Translations under genes and position numbers: made by a program
Part shown: in pieces, positions 25,363 through 33,847 of the stretch
Position numbering within the stretch: position 1 is the first letter of the stretch
Layout of the letters: the number at the start of each line of letters is the position of its first letter
Notes under the pieces: model-generated
The model's database searches: none
Told to the model about the DNA's origin: nothing
What the model saw: the letters and a program-made list of their open reading frames with translations, nothing else
Source of the DNA: an uncultured bacterium
Lineage (GTDB): Bacteria; Myxococcota_A; Bradymonadia; UBA7976; VGTA01
Direction: 5' to 3'
Length of the DNA stretch: 64,000 nucleotides
Assembly: GCA_943788935.1 (NCBI GenBank)
Contig: CALSSE010000011.1
Span: 434,001 to 498,000 of the forward strand

Positions 25363-26301
25363 ATGTCTGAGTCGTTTGTCCCCTTCGTACTTGGTGAGGC
25401 AGGCTGTCTCGCCGCCCTCCCCGATCAAATGGAGGGACGAGAGCTAGTCAAGATCCCTATTGGAGCCTCTTCGGTCTCTTTGTCGCATTCGCTCCTTCGT
25501 CAAGGTCCTTCAACAGCGCCTTCTAAACTCTGTCCCCCTCGTTTCGCTAGGCTATTGAATCTCGCTAATGGGGTTGCTTATGGAGGAGGGATGGGGATGC
25601 CGGAGTGGGTGATGCTTGATTGCGCTTTGCTCCCCTCGTTTTTTGCGGGGTTCATGGGTCTAAGCGGACAGCTCTCCCCCGACGCTCGTTCCATGATCAA
25701 GCGAGGGCTCACCGAAATGGAGACCGAGCGTAGCGCCCAGCGTATACAGATCGAAGAGCATATTGGGGTCACCGAGGGAGAACTATCAGATGAGGAGTGG
25801 TTCCCCCTCGCTGAATTTTGCGCTATCCCTCGCTTATATCCTGCTGAAGTGGTGGGTTACTCTCTCTACAGCCTTAAGCGAGGTCTCGGGGTGAGAGCGA
25901 AGGCTCTAGGGCTTTGGTTACTCGGTGAGCTAGGATATCGTCGTCAAGTGGGGGTCGCTCAGTGGAGTAATCTCGCTGCGGTGAAATCACACTTAAGGTT
26001 TGGGGCGTTGGAGCTCATCGACCCGATGACTCCCTCTCACACTAAAGCGGGTGAGACCTTTATCTATCGACTCACCCTGCCCTCTCAAAGAGTTTTGGCT
26101 CAGATGGCGCTTGGTGAACGCTCAGCAGCCGGTCAAATAGAGCCAAACCCAGAGGCTCAGTGGCGCTCAACTGAGGATCTCCGATGGTGGTTAGAGAGGA
26201 GAGAGGCCTGTGAAGGATCTTTATATGTTTCGGAGATCAGAGGGGAGAGGGATCAAAGAGAAGCCTTGGTTGAGCAGAGATTAACAGACCTTAAAGCCTA
26301 G
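25363..26301 (+). CDS. Hypothetical protein with GNAT-like C-terminal half
   Basis: The product has 312 residues. I start at ATG 25363 because the earlier in-frame start lies inside the tmRNA gene. No signal peptide is visible. The first ~160 residues (including PEWVMLDCALLPSFFAGFMG and a charged helix) are unrecognised. Residues ~165-245 (VVGYSLYSLKRGLGVRAKALGLW ... NLAAVKSHLRFGALELID) look like GNAT acetyltransferase motifs: the acetyl-CoA loop RGLGVRAKAL, then N-A-H-FG. A GNAT-fold acyltransferase is an inference from these motifs. The substrate is unknown. The DUF962 gene follows 84 nt downstream on the same strand. Confidence 0.6.
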   Translation: MSESFVPFVLGEAGCLAALPDQMEGRELVKIPIGASSVSLSHSLLRQGPSTAPSKLCPPRFARLLNLANGVAYGGGMGMPEWVMLDCALLPSFFAGFMGLSGQLSPDARSMIKRGLTEMETERSAQRIQIEEHIGVTEGELSDEEWFPLAEFCAIPRLYPAEVVGYSLYSLKRGLGVRAKALGLWLLGELGYRRQVGVAQWSNLAAVKSHLRFGALELIDPMTPSHTKAGETFIYRLTLPSQRVLAQMALGERSAAGQIEPNPEAQWRSTEDLRWWLERREACEGSLYVSEIRGERDQREALVEQRLTDLKA

Positions 26302-26385
26302 ATCTGCTTGTCAGCTCATGGAGAGGGGTTCATAATCATTGAGTCCAATGGTCTATCTATCATTTCCCTATAAAAGGAGTTAACG

Positions 26386-26883
26386 ATGCGTTCAGTAGAT
26401 GAGTGGTTATTAGCTTATGGAGAGAGTCATCAAAACCCAACGAATAAGCTGATTCATTGGGTGTGCGTTCCGCTGATATTTATGACCTTGATAGGCTTAT
26501 TGTGGGGAGTCAGTCTCCCTTGGGTACCCCAGGGAGAGTGGATGGGTCATTCGCTTGGTGAGTGGTCAAATCTAGGTGTCGTATTGATCTTATTCTCGCT
26601 TGTCTATTACAGCTTGATTTCGATCCCCTTGGCTTTGGGTATGGGTGTCGTCTCGGCGCTCACCATTTGGTCAGTTTTTGGCCTCCAAAGCCTAGGAGGG
26701 ATAGTAGGTTTAAGTTTAGTTCAGCTCTGTCTCTTGATCTTTACTCTGGCTTGGATTGGACAATTTATTGGTCACAAGATAGAGGGGAAGAAACCCTCAT
26801 TTTTTGAAGATCTCCAGTTCTTACTCATTGGACCCCTATGGCTGCTCAGCTTCATCTATCAACGACTTGGGGTGCGCTATTGA
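26386..26883 (+). CDS. Mpo1-like / DUF962 membrane protein
   Basis: This 165-residue protein has AGGAG 6 nt before the ATG. It begins with YGESHQNPTNKLIHWVCVPLI, the conserved N-terminal block of the DUF962 (yeast YGL010w/Mpo1) family. Four predicted helices follow, then FIGHKIEGKKPSFFEDLQFLLIGPLW at the C-terminus. The conserved His residues (H in ESHQNP, LIHW, GHKIEG) are the suggested iron ligands. Yeast Mpo1 is an Fe(II)-dependent dioxygenase that shortens 2-hydroxy fatty acids. A fatty-acid role here is inferred from the family. The patatin gene follows 16 nt later. Confidence 0.9.
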   Translation: MRSVDEWLLAYGESHQNPTNKLIHWVCVPLIFMTLIGLLWGVSLPWVPQGEWMGHSLGEWSNLGVVLILFSLVYYSLISIPLALGMGVVSALTIWSVFGLQSLGGIVGLSLVQLCLLIFTLAWIGQFIGHKIEGKKPSFFEDLQFLLIGPLWLLSFIYQRLGVRY

Positions 26884-26899
26884 AGAAAGTGAGCGAGAG

Positions 26900-28138
26900 A
26901 TGAGTGAACAAGAGATGAGTGAGCATGCGAAGGTGGGTCTCGTCCTCTCGGGAGGTGGGGCGAGAGGCGCCTATGAGGCTGGTGTTTTACACTATCTCTT
27001 TGTCTCGGGACCGAAAGAACTCAGAGAGCGGGTTCGAGTTGATATCTTGAGTGGCACCTCTATCGGCGCCTTGCATGCGACCGCTCTTGGGGCTGGTTTA
27101 CATGATCCTGAGCGTCAGATTCAGCGGGTGGTTGACCTATGGCGTAGCTTAAGCGTTGAGCAAGTGCTCTCTTTACAGATTCAAGATCTCTTCTCTCTCT
27201 CTCGATGGATTCTAGGGAGGAGTAAGCAGCAGTCGGTGTTCCCCGCAGAGCCCATTGAGAATCTATTGGGAGATATGGTGGATTGGAAACAGCTTCATGA
27301 GAACCTTAATAAAGGGCTCTTTGAGTCAATTACCGTCAGCTGTACCCAAGTTCCCACAGGGAAAACTGTCGTCTTTTATGAGACCCGCGATGGTCGCCAG
27401 CGTGAATTCTCACGAGACCCTCATGTCTACCCTGTCTATGCTCGATTAAATTTGAAGCATGCCCAAGCATCGGCGGCGATTCCCTTTGTGTTCCCACCGG
27501 TCACCATTGATGGGATCCCATATGTCGACGGGGGGATACGCTTAAACACTCCGCTCTCCCCTGCACTCAGGTTGGGCTCTTCTAAACTTCTAGTGGTAGG
27601 GATGGGTCATGAGAAGGCGATGATGGAGAGCGAGGAGGGGATAGAGTGGCGGCGTCTTTCTAGTCCGGTATTCCTACTCGCCAAAGTGGTTAATGCTTTG
27701 ATGCTTGATCGAGTCGATTATGACCTGATTCGTTTAGACCATTTTAATCGCCTTCTCATGCAAGGAGAGAGCGCCTTTGGTAGCTCTTTTGTTGATCGAT
27801 TGAATCAAGTGCTAGAGCCTCTGCGAAAGTCGAGGTACCGCTATGTACCTCATCTAGCGATTCGACCGAGCAGAGATATTGGTAAAATGGCTGCCACCTT
27901 TATGCGTGAGCACTCGGTGCGCACCACCCAACCGCTGATGGCGAAGCTCATCAAGCTGCTCGCTCGACTTGAGCATCCTAAAGAGGCTGATCTCTGCAGC
28001 TATCTCTTATTCGATGGCCGATTCTGCGGGCAGTTGATTAACTTAGGAATGGAGGACGCCCACCGTCAGCGTGAGAGCTTGATGAGATTCTTTGACCCTG
28101 AGCTACTCAGCGGAGTGGGTGAGGGGTCTCTCAGCTAA
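26900..28138 (+). CDS. Patatin-like phospholipase
   Basis: The protein has 412 residues from ATG 26900 (ATG 26915 is also possible); the earlier in-frame start is within the DUF962 gene. The patatin domain contains the oxyanion motif SGGGARGAYEAGV (residues 17-29). The nucleophile elbow is GTSIG, with Ser54. The second member of the Ser-Asp dyad is DGG with Asp210 (PYVDGGIRLNTPL). The C-terminal ~180 residues form a helical extension. There is no signal peptide, so it is probably a cytosolic or membrane-associated acylhydrolase. The tandem arrangement with the Mpo1-like gene suggests a shared lipid-turnover function (inference). Its 3' end overlaps convergent yebC by 8 nt. Confidence 0.93.
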   Translation: MSEQEMSEHAKVGLVLSGGGARGAYEAGVLHYLFVSGPKELRERVRVDILSGTSIGALHATALGAGLHDPERQIQRVVDLWRSLSVEQVLSLQIQDLFSLSRWILGRSKQQSVFPAEPIENLLGDMVDWKQLHENLNKGLFESITVSCTQVPTGKTVVFYETRDGRQREFSRDPHVYPVYARLNLKHAQASAAIPFVFPPVTIDGIPYVDGGIRLNTPLSPALRLGSSKLLVVGMGHEKAMMESEEGIEWRRLSSPVFLLAKVVNALMLDRVDYDLIRLDHFNRLLMQGESAFGSSFVDRLNQVLEPLRKSRYRYVPHLAIRPSRDIGKMAATFMREHSVRTTQPLMAKLIKLLARLEHPKEADLCSYLLFDGRFCGQLINLGMEDAHRQRESLMRFFDPELLSGVGEGSLS

Positions 28139-28883
28139 AGTAGGCCTCCAAGGCAGCTTCATCGATATCAGCGTTATGATAGACCTTCTGTACATCGTCA
28201 TCATCCTCTAGAGTATCGATGAGCTTCATGAAGGTCGCTAGATTATCTGTAGAGAGTGTCTTATACATACTTGGGATACGCATGAGACCTGCCTCTGAGG
28301 GCTCAATCTTCATCTCTGAGAGTTGCTTTTGAACCGAACCGAAGTTGATCATCTCGGTGTAGACGGTCATCTTTTGTTCTTCTACTTCATAATCATCAGC
28401 TCCCGCTTCGATGAGCTCTAGCATGAGCTCATCAGCGTCGACTTCTTCAGAGAGATTGATCACAAAGACGCCCTTATGATCGAACATGAACTGCAAACAG
28501 CCATCTTTACCGAGAGAACCTGCGTTTTTATTAAAGTGCATACGGATATTAGCGACCGTCCGAGTATTATTATCCGTCGCACACTCCACAAAGACCGCTA
28601 CTCCATCAGGACCGTATCCTTCAAAAGTGCTCTCATTGTAGTCTTCGCCACCAGCGCCGCTCGCCTTTTTGATCGCTCGATCAATATTATCTTTAGGCAT
28701 ACTCTGTGAGCGAGCGTTAATGACCGCTGTCCGTAGCCGTGGATTAAAATCAGGGTCAGGACCACCGCCAACTTTCACCGCGACAGTGATCTCTTTGACA
28801 AGTTTGGTGAAAATCTTTCCGCGTTTGGCATCTTGTGCGCCTTTACGGTGTTTGATGTTAGCCCATTTGCTGTGTCCTGCCAC
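28131..28883 (-). CDS. yebC: YebC/TACO1 family regulatory protein
   Basis: This 250-residue protein of normal length starts at GTG 28883 with GGAG 7 nt upstream. It opens MAGHSKWANIKHRKGAQDAKRGKIFTK and has the core NPRLRTAVINARSQSMPKDNIDRAIKKA and EGYGPDGVAVFVECATDNNTRTVANIR. All of these are hallmark YebC/TACO1 blocks. Family members act as DNA-binding regulators or, in recent work on YebC/TACO1, as ribosome-associated factors easing translation through prolines. Which applies here is not decidable from sequence. It is convergent with and slightly overlaps the patatin gene. Confidence 0.96.
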   Translation of the reverse strand: MAGHSKWANIKHRKGAQDAKRGKIFTKLVKEITVAVKVGGGPDPDFNPRLRTAVINARSQSMPKDNIDRAIKKASGAGGEDYNESTFEGYGPDGVAVFVECATDNNTRTVANIRMHFNKNAGSLGKDGCLQFMFDHKGVFVINLSEEVDADELMLELIEAGADDYEVEEQKMTVYTEMINFGSVQKQLSEMKIEPSEAGLMRIPSMYKTLSTDNLATFMKLIDTLEDDDDVQKVYHNADIDEAALEAYFS

Positions 28884-29079
28884 AGGAGGTCTCCTTCTGA
28901 TCTTATTCTATAGATGATCGCTTTACTGTCGGCTAGAGCCATTGAAAATATTGACATACACGACTTTATACGCTGTCAGTATGTAAAGATCTTTAGGATA
29001 TACCATGACCTAATCATCTCGTCTATCCCCCTAACTGACGATTCACGAATAGTGGCCGTACCCTTAGGAGTGATCCCCA

Positions 29080-29559
29080 ATGAGACTTAAGTACCTCTTC
29101 GTCCTTATCTGTAGCTTTGTATTGACGCCAGGCGTCTCGGAAGCCCAACCTAAAATATCTCCTCGACCTTCGGAGCTTTTAGACGCCTCGCAAGATCTCA
29201 ATTCCTCAAAGGAGAGCGCTCGACGAGTCGTAAAGACTAGAGGGGTGATCGATAGAGGAGAGTTAACTCGAGTGGTCAAAGGCGGAGTACCACAGCTGCT
29301 CGCTCAAGCACAGTTAGCTCCCGTACGCCGTGATCGTCGTTTTATTGGCTTTCAGCTCCGTTCGCTCCGAGAAAATGCGATCGCGAAGAAGGCAGGCTTT
29401 ATGGTGAATGATATTATTATGAGCATTAACGGCGAGCCGATCGGTCGTCCAGAGCAGATGATGCACACCTTATCCCTCTTGCCTTTTGCTCAAACCGTGG
29501 TGGTTCGATTTGAGCGACAAGGAACGATCAAGGAGTGGACATGGCTCATCGGGGGATAG
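29080..29559 (+). CDS. Secreted PDZ-domain protein (GspC-like PDZ)
   Basis: The product has 159 residues. TAGGAG lies 9 nt before the ATG, and a signal peptide occupies about residues 1-22 (LFVLICSFVLTPGVSEA). A ~55-residue linker is followed by a PDZ domain at residues ~75-157: IGFQLRSLRENAIAKKAGFMVNDIIMSINGEPI. This resembles the PDZ found at the end of type II secretion protein GspC. No transmembrane anchor or other type II secretion gene is present, so it may be a free periplasmic adaptor. It is convergent with rqcH, 14 nt apart. Confidence 0.82.
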   Translation: MRLKYLFVLICSFVLTPGVSEAQPKISPRPSELLDASQDLNSSKESARRVVKTRGVIDRGELTRVVKGGVPQLLAQAQLAPVRRDRRFIGFQLRSLRENAIAKKAGFMVNDIIMSINGEPIGRPEQMMHTLSLLPFAQTVVVRFERQGTIKEWTWLIGG

Positions 29560-29573
29560 AGCCTGACTGATCT

Positions 29574-31058
29574 TTAGGATGAGGTCGCCGTTCTACGTTG
29601 TGCTTCCTCATAAAGTCTTGTCACTCGCTCCGATACCTGATCAGCGATGACAGTCTTGGAAGAGGAGACCATCACTTTACCTGGCGGGCCACCGGGGACG
29701 GGCCTAAGATGCTTTCGCTCGGTGAAGTAGAGAGCGACTCCCTCTTCATCTCGTTGTTTGCTGTGATGAACAGAGAGAGCCGCTGCGTCGAGTATGGTCT
29801 CCCTATGTGGGGTGTGCCCTCTATGCGCTAGAGGGATAATGACATGAGCGCCGGGGACGTCACGAGTGTGAACCCACAGATCTTGTCCACGAGCGGACTG
29901 GAAGGTGGTGAGATGATTGTCATTGCCTCCTCGACCTAACCATATAACCTCACCCGTTGCGCTCCAAAAGACGCGATAAGGTAAGCGCTTCTCTTGCTGT
30001 TGTGGACGACGTTGCTTTTGCTTCGCCCGATAGATGCCTGCTTCTGCGAGTTCACTCTTTAGCTCCTCAAGCGGCCCCTCGCTAAGTCGGGAGGAGATCT
30101 CTTCAAGAGTCTCGAGTTGATGGTCTGCGACGCTCAGACGTTCGGTAGCAATCGTCGCCCCTTTTAAGGCTTTACGATGTCTCTGAAATCGACGTTCAAT
30201 GTTCTCTAGACCATCAAGTTTTGGATCGAGCTCAATCACTCTCTGACCCATATCGGGATCATACCAGTCGGTGACACTTACTTGAGTGAGCCCTCTCTTG
30301 AGCTGATTGAGATGACTCTTCAGGAGCTCTCCCTCCTCACGCCACATCTCAGCTCTCTCCGCTCGTTCAAGATCACTCCATAAGCCATCACAGAGCCTCT
30401 TAAGACGATCACGAGTCTGCTTAATCAACCTCTTACAATGGCGCAGCTCTCGTTCTGTGTCATCGACGGGATTGACCATCTCTTCGTGAGGGGTCCCAAG
30501 ACGCTCGCTAATGATTTTGAGAGCCTCCTCTTGGCTCAGACCTGAGAGTCGCTCATCGATGTTTGACATAGTCTCTAAGACTAGCCCTTGAGGCCTCTCA
30601 GGAGCGGTCCACTTCTGGCCGAGCTTCAAACCGCGGCTTGGGATACGCTTAGTCCACCCCATCACTCGACCATCTTCAGAGAGAGTGTAAAGGTTGGGTG
30701 CCTGAGGGAGAAGCTCAAGGCAGAGTGACCCTCGAGCGGTTTTTAGAGTTACAACTCGATCTTCCGGATGGAGCTCTATAGCGAGGATTCGACCGCCAGC
30801 GATGTGTGCTCTCACCCAACGACCGATCCCTGTTGGTTGAGGCAGGGTAGGGGGTTGTTTCAAGCTGAGTTCGATTCGTCCTCGATCAGGATCGCCAGAG
30901 AGAGTGAGAAAAAAGGTGCGACCTGGGAATCTCACCTTGAGCGCGACACTAGATCTGTCGGGGTCACGTACCTTCTGTATTCGCCCGTTGACGAGAGCTA
31001 GATTGAGGAGCGTAACCTGCTCTTCGAGCTCCTTATAGCTTGGCCATCGACTACTCAT
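29574..31058 (-). CDS. rqcH: Ribosome quality-control factor RqcH (NFACT family)
   Basis: The 494-residue member of the Rqc2/NEMF/FbpA family binds split 50S subunits carrying stalled chains and recruits tRNA-Ala for C-terminal alanine tailing. NFACT-N begins at the N-terminus, and the functional Asp-Arg pair is visible as D100-R101 (HPEDRVVTL). A coiled-coil arm lies at about 205-330. NFACT-R occupies the C-terminal third (YRVFWSATGEVIWLGRGGNDNHL, GQDLWVHTRDVPGAHVII). It is somewhat shorter than the ~570 residues of Firmicute RqcH. The start codon overlaps the stop of the ABC ATPase by 4 nt, so it is coupled to that gene and to the kinase before it. Confidence 0.93.
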   Translation of the reverse strand: MSSRWPSYKELEEQVTLLNLALVNGRIQKVRDPDRSSVALKVRFPGRTFFLTLSGDPDRGRIELSLKQPPTLPQPTGIGRWVRAHIAGGRILAIELHPEDRVVTLKTARGSLCLELLPQAPNLYTLSEDGRVMGWTKRIPSRGLKLGQKWTAPERPQGLVLETMSNIDERLSGLSQEEALKIISERLGTPHEEMVNPVDDTERELRHCKRLIKQTRDRLKRLCDGLWSDLERAERAEMWREEGELLKSHLNQLKRGLTQVSVTDWYDPDMGQRVIELDPKLDGLENIERRFQRHRKALKGATIATERLSVADHQLETLEEISSRLSEGPLEELKSELAEAGIYRAKQKQRRPQQQEKRLPYRVFWSATGEVIWLGRGGNDNHLTTFQSARGQDLWVHTRDVPGAHVIIPLAHRGHTPHRETILDAAALSVHHSKQRDEEGVALYFTERKHLRPVPGGPPGKVMVSSSKTVIADQVSERVTRLYEEAQRRTATSS

Positions 31059-31813
31059 CGTGTTTGATCATCATTAGAGTCATCATTAGAGCCTTCATCA
31101 CCTTCGGTGAGTCGAATAAAGACTTCTTCTAATCGTTCACCTTCTTCCGCTCTGAGCTCATCAGCGCTCCCTTGAGCGAGGATCTCCCCATCATGAATGA
31201 GGAGGATGTGATCACAGATCTCTTCGGCGTCTCCGAGGGTATGGGTGCTGAGGAGGACGGTTAACCCCCTCTCATCTCGTTCGCGCTTCAAGAGGGCTTT
31301 GAGGCGACGTGCTCCCCGTGGATCTAAGCCGACCATCGGCTCATCGACGATGAGCAACTTTGGCTCATGAAGGAAGACTGAAGCCATGACTAATCGCTGC
31401 TTCATTCCATGAGAAAAGCTCTCTATGAGATGCCCTCGTTTGTCATTGAGCTCAAATTCTGTAAGCCATCGCTCGCTACGCTCTTTGATTTCATCTGCAG
31501 GTATATCGTAGAGGCGACCCACAAAGTACAAGTATTCAGCGGCGCTCAGCCTCTCATACAGGTAGGGACGATCAGGGACATAGCCGATCACTCGCTTTGC
31601 TTTAATGGGATCGATATGTACATCGATCCCATTGACCTTAACTTGGCCATGACTCGGTCTCAAAAGCCCTGCGATTATCTTCATCGTGGTGCTCTTTCCC
31701 GCACCATTAACGCCAAGAAATCCCCAAATCTCCCCTGAAGGGATCTCAAGGTCGAGTGACTTTACAGCGCAGTGATTCTCATAGCTTTTAGAGAGCGCAT
31801 TCAGCTTTAGCAT
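31055..31813 (-). CDS. ABC transporter ATP-binding protein
   Basis: This 252-residue single-domain ABC ATPase has Walker A GVNGAGKS (34-41) and signature SFSHGMKQRLVMA. Walker B is LLIVDEPMVGLDP and the switch His is in STHTLGDAEE. It resembles CcmA/NatA-type exporter or gliding-type ATPases. GAGGAG lies 4 nt before the ATG. It begins 10 nt after the kinase stop and overlaps rqcH. No permease gene is adjacent in the window, so its membrane partner must be encoded elsewhere. Confidence 0.94.
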   Translation of the reverse strand: MLKLNALSKSYENHCAVKSLDLEIPSGEIWGFLGVNGAGKSTTMKIIAGLLRPSHGQVKVNGIDVHIDPIKAKRVIGYVPDRPYLYERLSAAEYLYFVGRLYDIPADEIKERSERWLTEFELNDKRGHLIESFSHGMKQRLVMASVFLHEPKLLIVDEPMVGLDPRGARRLKALLKRERDERGLTVLLSTHTLGDAEEICDHILLIHDGEILAQGSADELRAEEGERLEEVFIRLTEGDEGSNDDSNDDQTR

Positions 31814-31823
31814 CTCACTCCTC

Positions 31824-33698
31824 TTAGAACATCAGGCCTTGAGGGTTAACCTGCTCTGATGTGTCATTAGCTGGCTTTGTAGGTTGCGGTGGAGTGAGAG
31901 ATTCTGCTTCACGCTTCTTGGCAGCTTCACGCTTCTTGGTAGCTTCACGCTTCTTGGTAGCTTCACGCTTCTTGGTAGCTTCACGCTTCTTGGCAGCTTC
32001 ACGCTTCTTGGCAGCTTCACGTCTTTGTCGGACTCGGGTCTTCCATGGAAGTTTTTTGCCTGTTTTCTTAGCTTTAGTTTGTTTATTTTTCTTGGGCTGA
32101 GACTTTGATGCCTTGTTTTCATGGACCTGAGCGGCTTTTGCCTCATTTGATTCTTTGTTCGCCGTCTCTTCTGGAGTCACGGGAGGATTAGAGACTGATT
32201 GAAGCTGATGACTGAAGGTCTGGGTAGGATCGTTTTGTTTAAGACGATACTTGGTATCTCGATACCCATCTCTACGAGCGGTGATTTCCCAGCTCTCTCC
32301 ACAGCTGACCTGAACGATCGTCGGCAACCGACCACTCGCATTAGTCTTTCCCAGCGTTTGCACAGATGTAGAAGGCCTAGGGCCTATGAGGCGTCGCTTC
32401 GTGATCTGATAGACCCCTTTGGGAGAGACATTGATCTTGTGATAGCACGTCTCGAGCTTGGGAGAGCCGACTAGGCTTGAGCGCATCACGTAGCCCCCGG
32501 TGCCGATCGCGGTAATGAGAGCGATGACCCCAAACCAAGTGAGCCAATTATTATTATCCAATGTTTGAGCGTCAGGTGACTCGGTAAACTCAGTGATGAG
32601 AGGAATACCAGTCGTTGATGGGTCATCTATGAGAGACGCATTAACAATTAAATGCTGCGGTGAGGGGTGAGGGCCGCTCGGGGGAGTCTTGATGGTCCTC
32701 ACCCCAGCAGAGTCCATATTCCTAAATTGTCCGCTTGTGTATCGGGCTTGGGGACCACTGGGTGGTAGAGGTGTCGATTGAGCCATAAAGTCGGCTGAAA
32801 CGTATGGATTGCTTGTCGACATGATACGCTCAGAGATCTCATTGAGCTCAGTGATCACATCGGTGGCGCTCATGGGCCTATCTTGCGGGTCTTTCTCAAG
32901 TAGCTGAAGGCATAAAGACCACAGAGGAGGATAGACTTCCAAGGGCTCAGGCTTAGCGTTGAGATGTAACCACCCCACCTGAAACTCACTTGGCATTGTG
33001 CGTAGGGTTTCGGGGACGATTTCGCTGTTGGCTATATAAGGAGGGACGCCGCTCAACATCTGATAAAGTAGTAAACCCACCGCATAGAGATCAGTTCGTT
33101 GATCGGTATCGCTCTTCATAAACTGTTCGGGCGCCATGTATTTTGGGGTGCCTATGATCATGCTTGCGCTGGTTAGGCCTGAGTTATCTTCCCGATTGGT
33201 GTCCTTAGCGATTCCAAAGTCTAGCACCTTAGTGATCTCATCACCGGCGCGAGAGCGGGTGATAAAGATATTTGCTGGCTTTAGATCACGATGGACAACT
33301 CCATACTCATGGGCCTCGCTCAATCCTGCGAGGATTCCCTTCGTAATTTGAATCACTCGCTTGACGTTGATGGCGCCAGTTCTCTTGATGAGGGATGAGA
33401 GAGGCTCTCCTTCAAGAAGCTCCATCACGATGTATAGACGATGTCCTTCAAAATAGCCTTTATTGAGGACCTGAACGACGTGAGGGCTCCTCAAGCGGGA
33501 GATGATTTGCAGCTCTGCTTCAAAGCGTTTCGCTTCGTTTGGGTCGGTGGTTTGACCTTTGAGGAGCTTCACCGCGCACAAACGACGATTCAGATTGAGG
33601 TCTTCAGCTTTAAATACAATACCCATCCCCCCTTCGCCGAGTACTTCGGTGAGGAGATAATGATCATTAATAGTTTTGCCGATCAGGGAGCTGGACAT
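31824..33698 (-). CDS. Hanks-type Ser/Thr kinase with extracytoplasmic domain and KKREAT tail
   Basis: This 624-residue transmembrane kinase has a complete kinase domain (residues ~12-280): GEGGMGIVF loop, Lys44 in CAVKLLKG, catalytic Asp138 in HRDLKPANIF, DFGIAKD and an APE motif in YMAPEQF. A Pro/Ser linker leads to one membrane helix (about 387-408, WFGVIALITAIGTGGYVM). The outer part begins with two Cys flanking a PEGA-like beta segment (HKINVSPKGVYQITKRRLIG ... SCGESWEITARRDGY). The tail is Lys/Arg/Glu-rich with six 18-bp repeats. All catalytic residues are kept, so an active kinase is expected. It heads a kinase-ABC-rqcH operon. Confidence 0.94.
   Translation of the reverse strand: MSSSLIGKTINDHYLLTEVLGEGGMGIVFKAEDLNLNRRLCAVKLLKGQTTDPNEAKRFEAELQIISRLRSPHVVQVLNKGYFEGHRLYIVMELLEGEPLSSLIKRTGAINVKRVIQITKGILAGLSEAHEYGVVHRDLKPANIFITRSRAGDEITKVLDFGIAKDTNREDNSGLTSASMIIGTPKYMAPEQFMKSDTDQRTDLYAVGLLLYQMLSGVPPYIANSEIVPETLRTMPSEFQVGWLHLNAKPEPLEVYPPLWSLCLQLLEKDPQDRPMSATDVITELNEISERIMSTSNPYVSADFMAQSTPLPPSGPQARYTSGQFRNMDSAGVRTIKTPPSGPHPSPQHLIVNASLIDDPSTTGIPLITEFTESPDAQTLDNNNWLTWFGVIALITAIGTGGYVMRSSLVGSPKLETCYHKINVSPKGVYQITKRRLIGPRPSTSVQTLGKTNASGRLPTIVQVSCGESWEITARRDGYRDTKYRLKQNDPTQTFSHQLQSVSNPPVTPEETANKESNEAKAAQVHENKASKSQPKKNKQTKAKKTGKKLPWKTRVRQRREAAKKREAAKKREATKKREATKKREATKKREAAKKREAESLTPPQPTKPANDTSEQVNPQGLMF
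31906..32013 (-). repeat. 18-bp tandem repeat, 6 copies (codes KKREA-T/A)
   Basis: Six copies of gcttcacgcttcttggYa in the 3' end of the kinase gene encode a repeating Lys-Lys-Arg-Glu-Ala-Thr/Ala hexapeptide. A degenerate seventh follows from 32014. Open frames on the other strand here are by-products. Confidence 0.95.
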
Positions 33699-33847
33699 GA
33701 AGACACCTAGTTGATGGATACGCCTATTTGTTATAGCGTCTTGAAATGAAAAATAACAATAGCAATTTTAGAATCACACGACACTGTTTATCTTCCATAC
33801 TTTCCTGTTAGGCTGAGAGAGCAACACATGACATCTTGGAGCCCTTA

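Noticed and set aside
31055..31813. ABC ATPase as part of a complete transporter locus
   Set aside because: No permease with membrane helices is adjacent on either side; neighbours are a kinase and rqcH.
31861..32108. Two plus-strand frames with SRFLVA and GSFTLL repeats opposite the kinase tail
   Set aside because: By-products of the 18-bp repeat; the kinase frame has full domain support.
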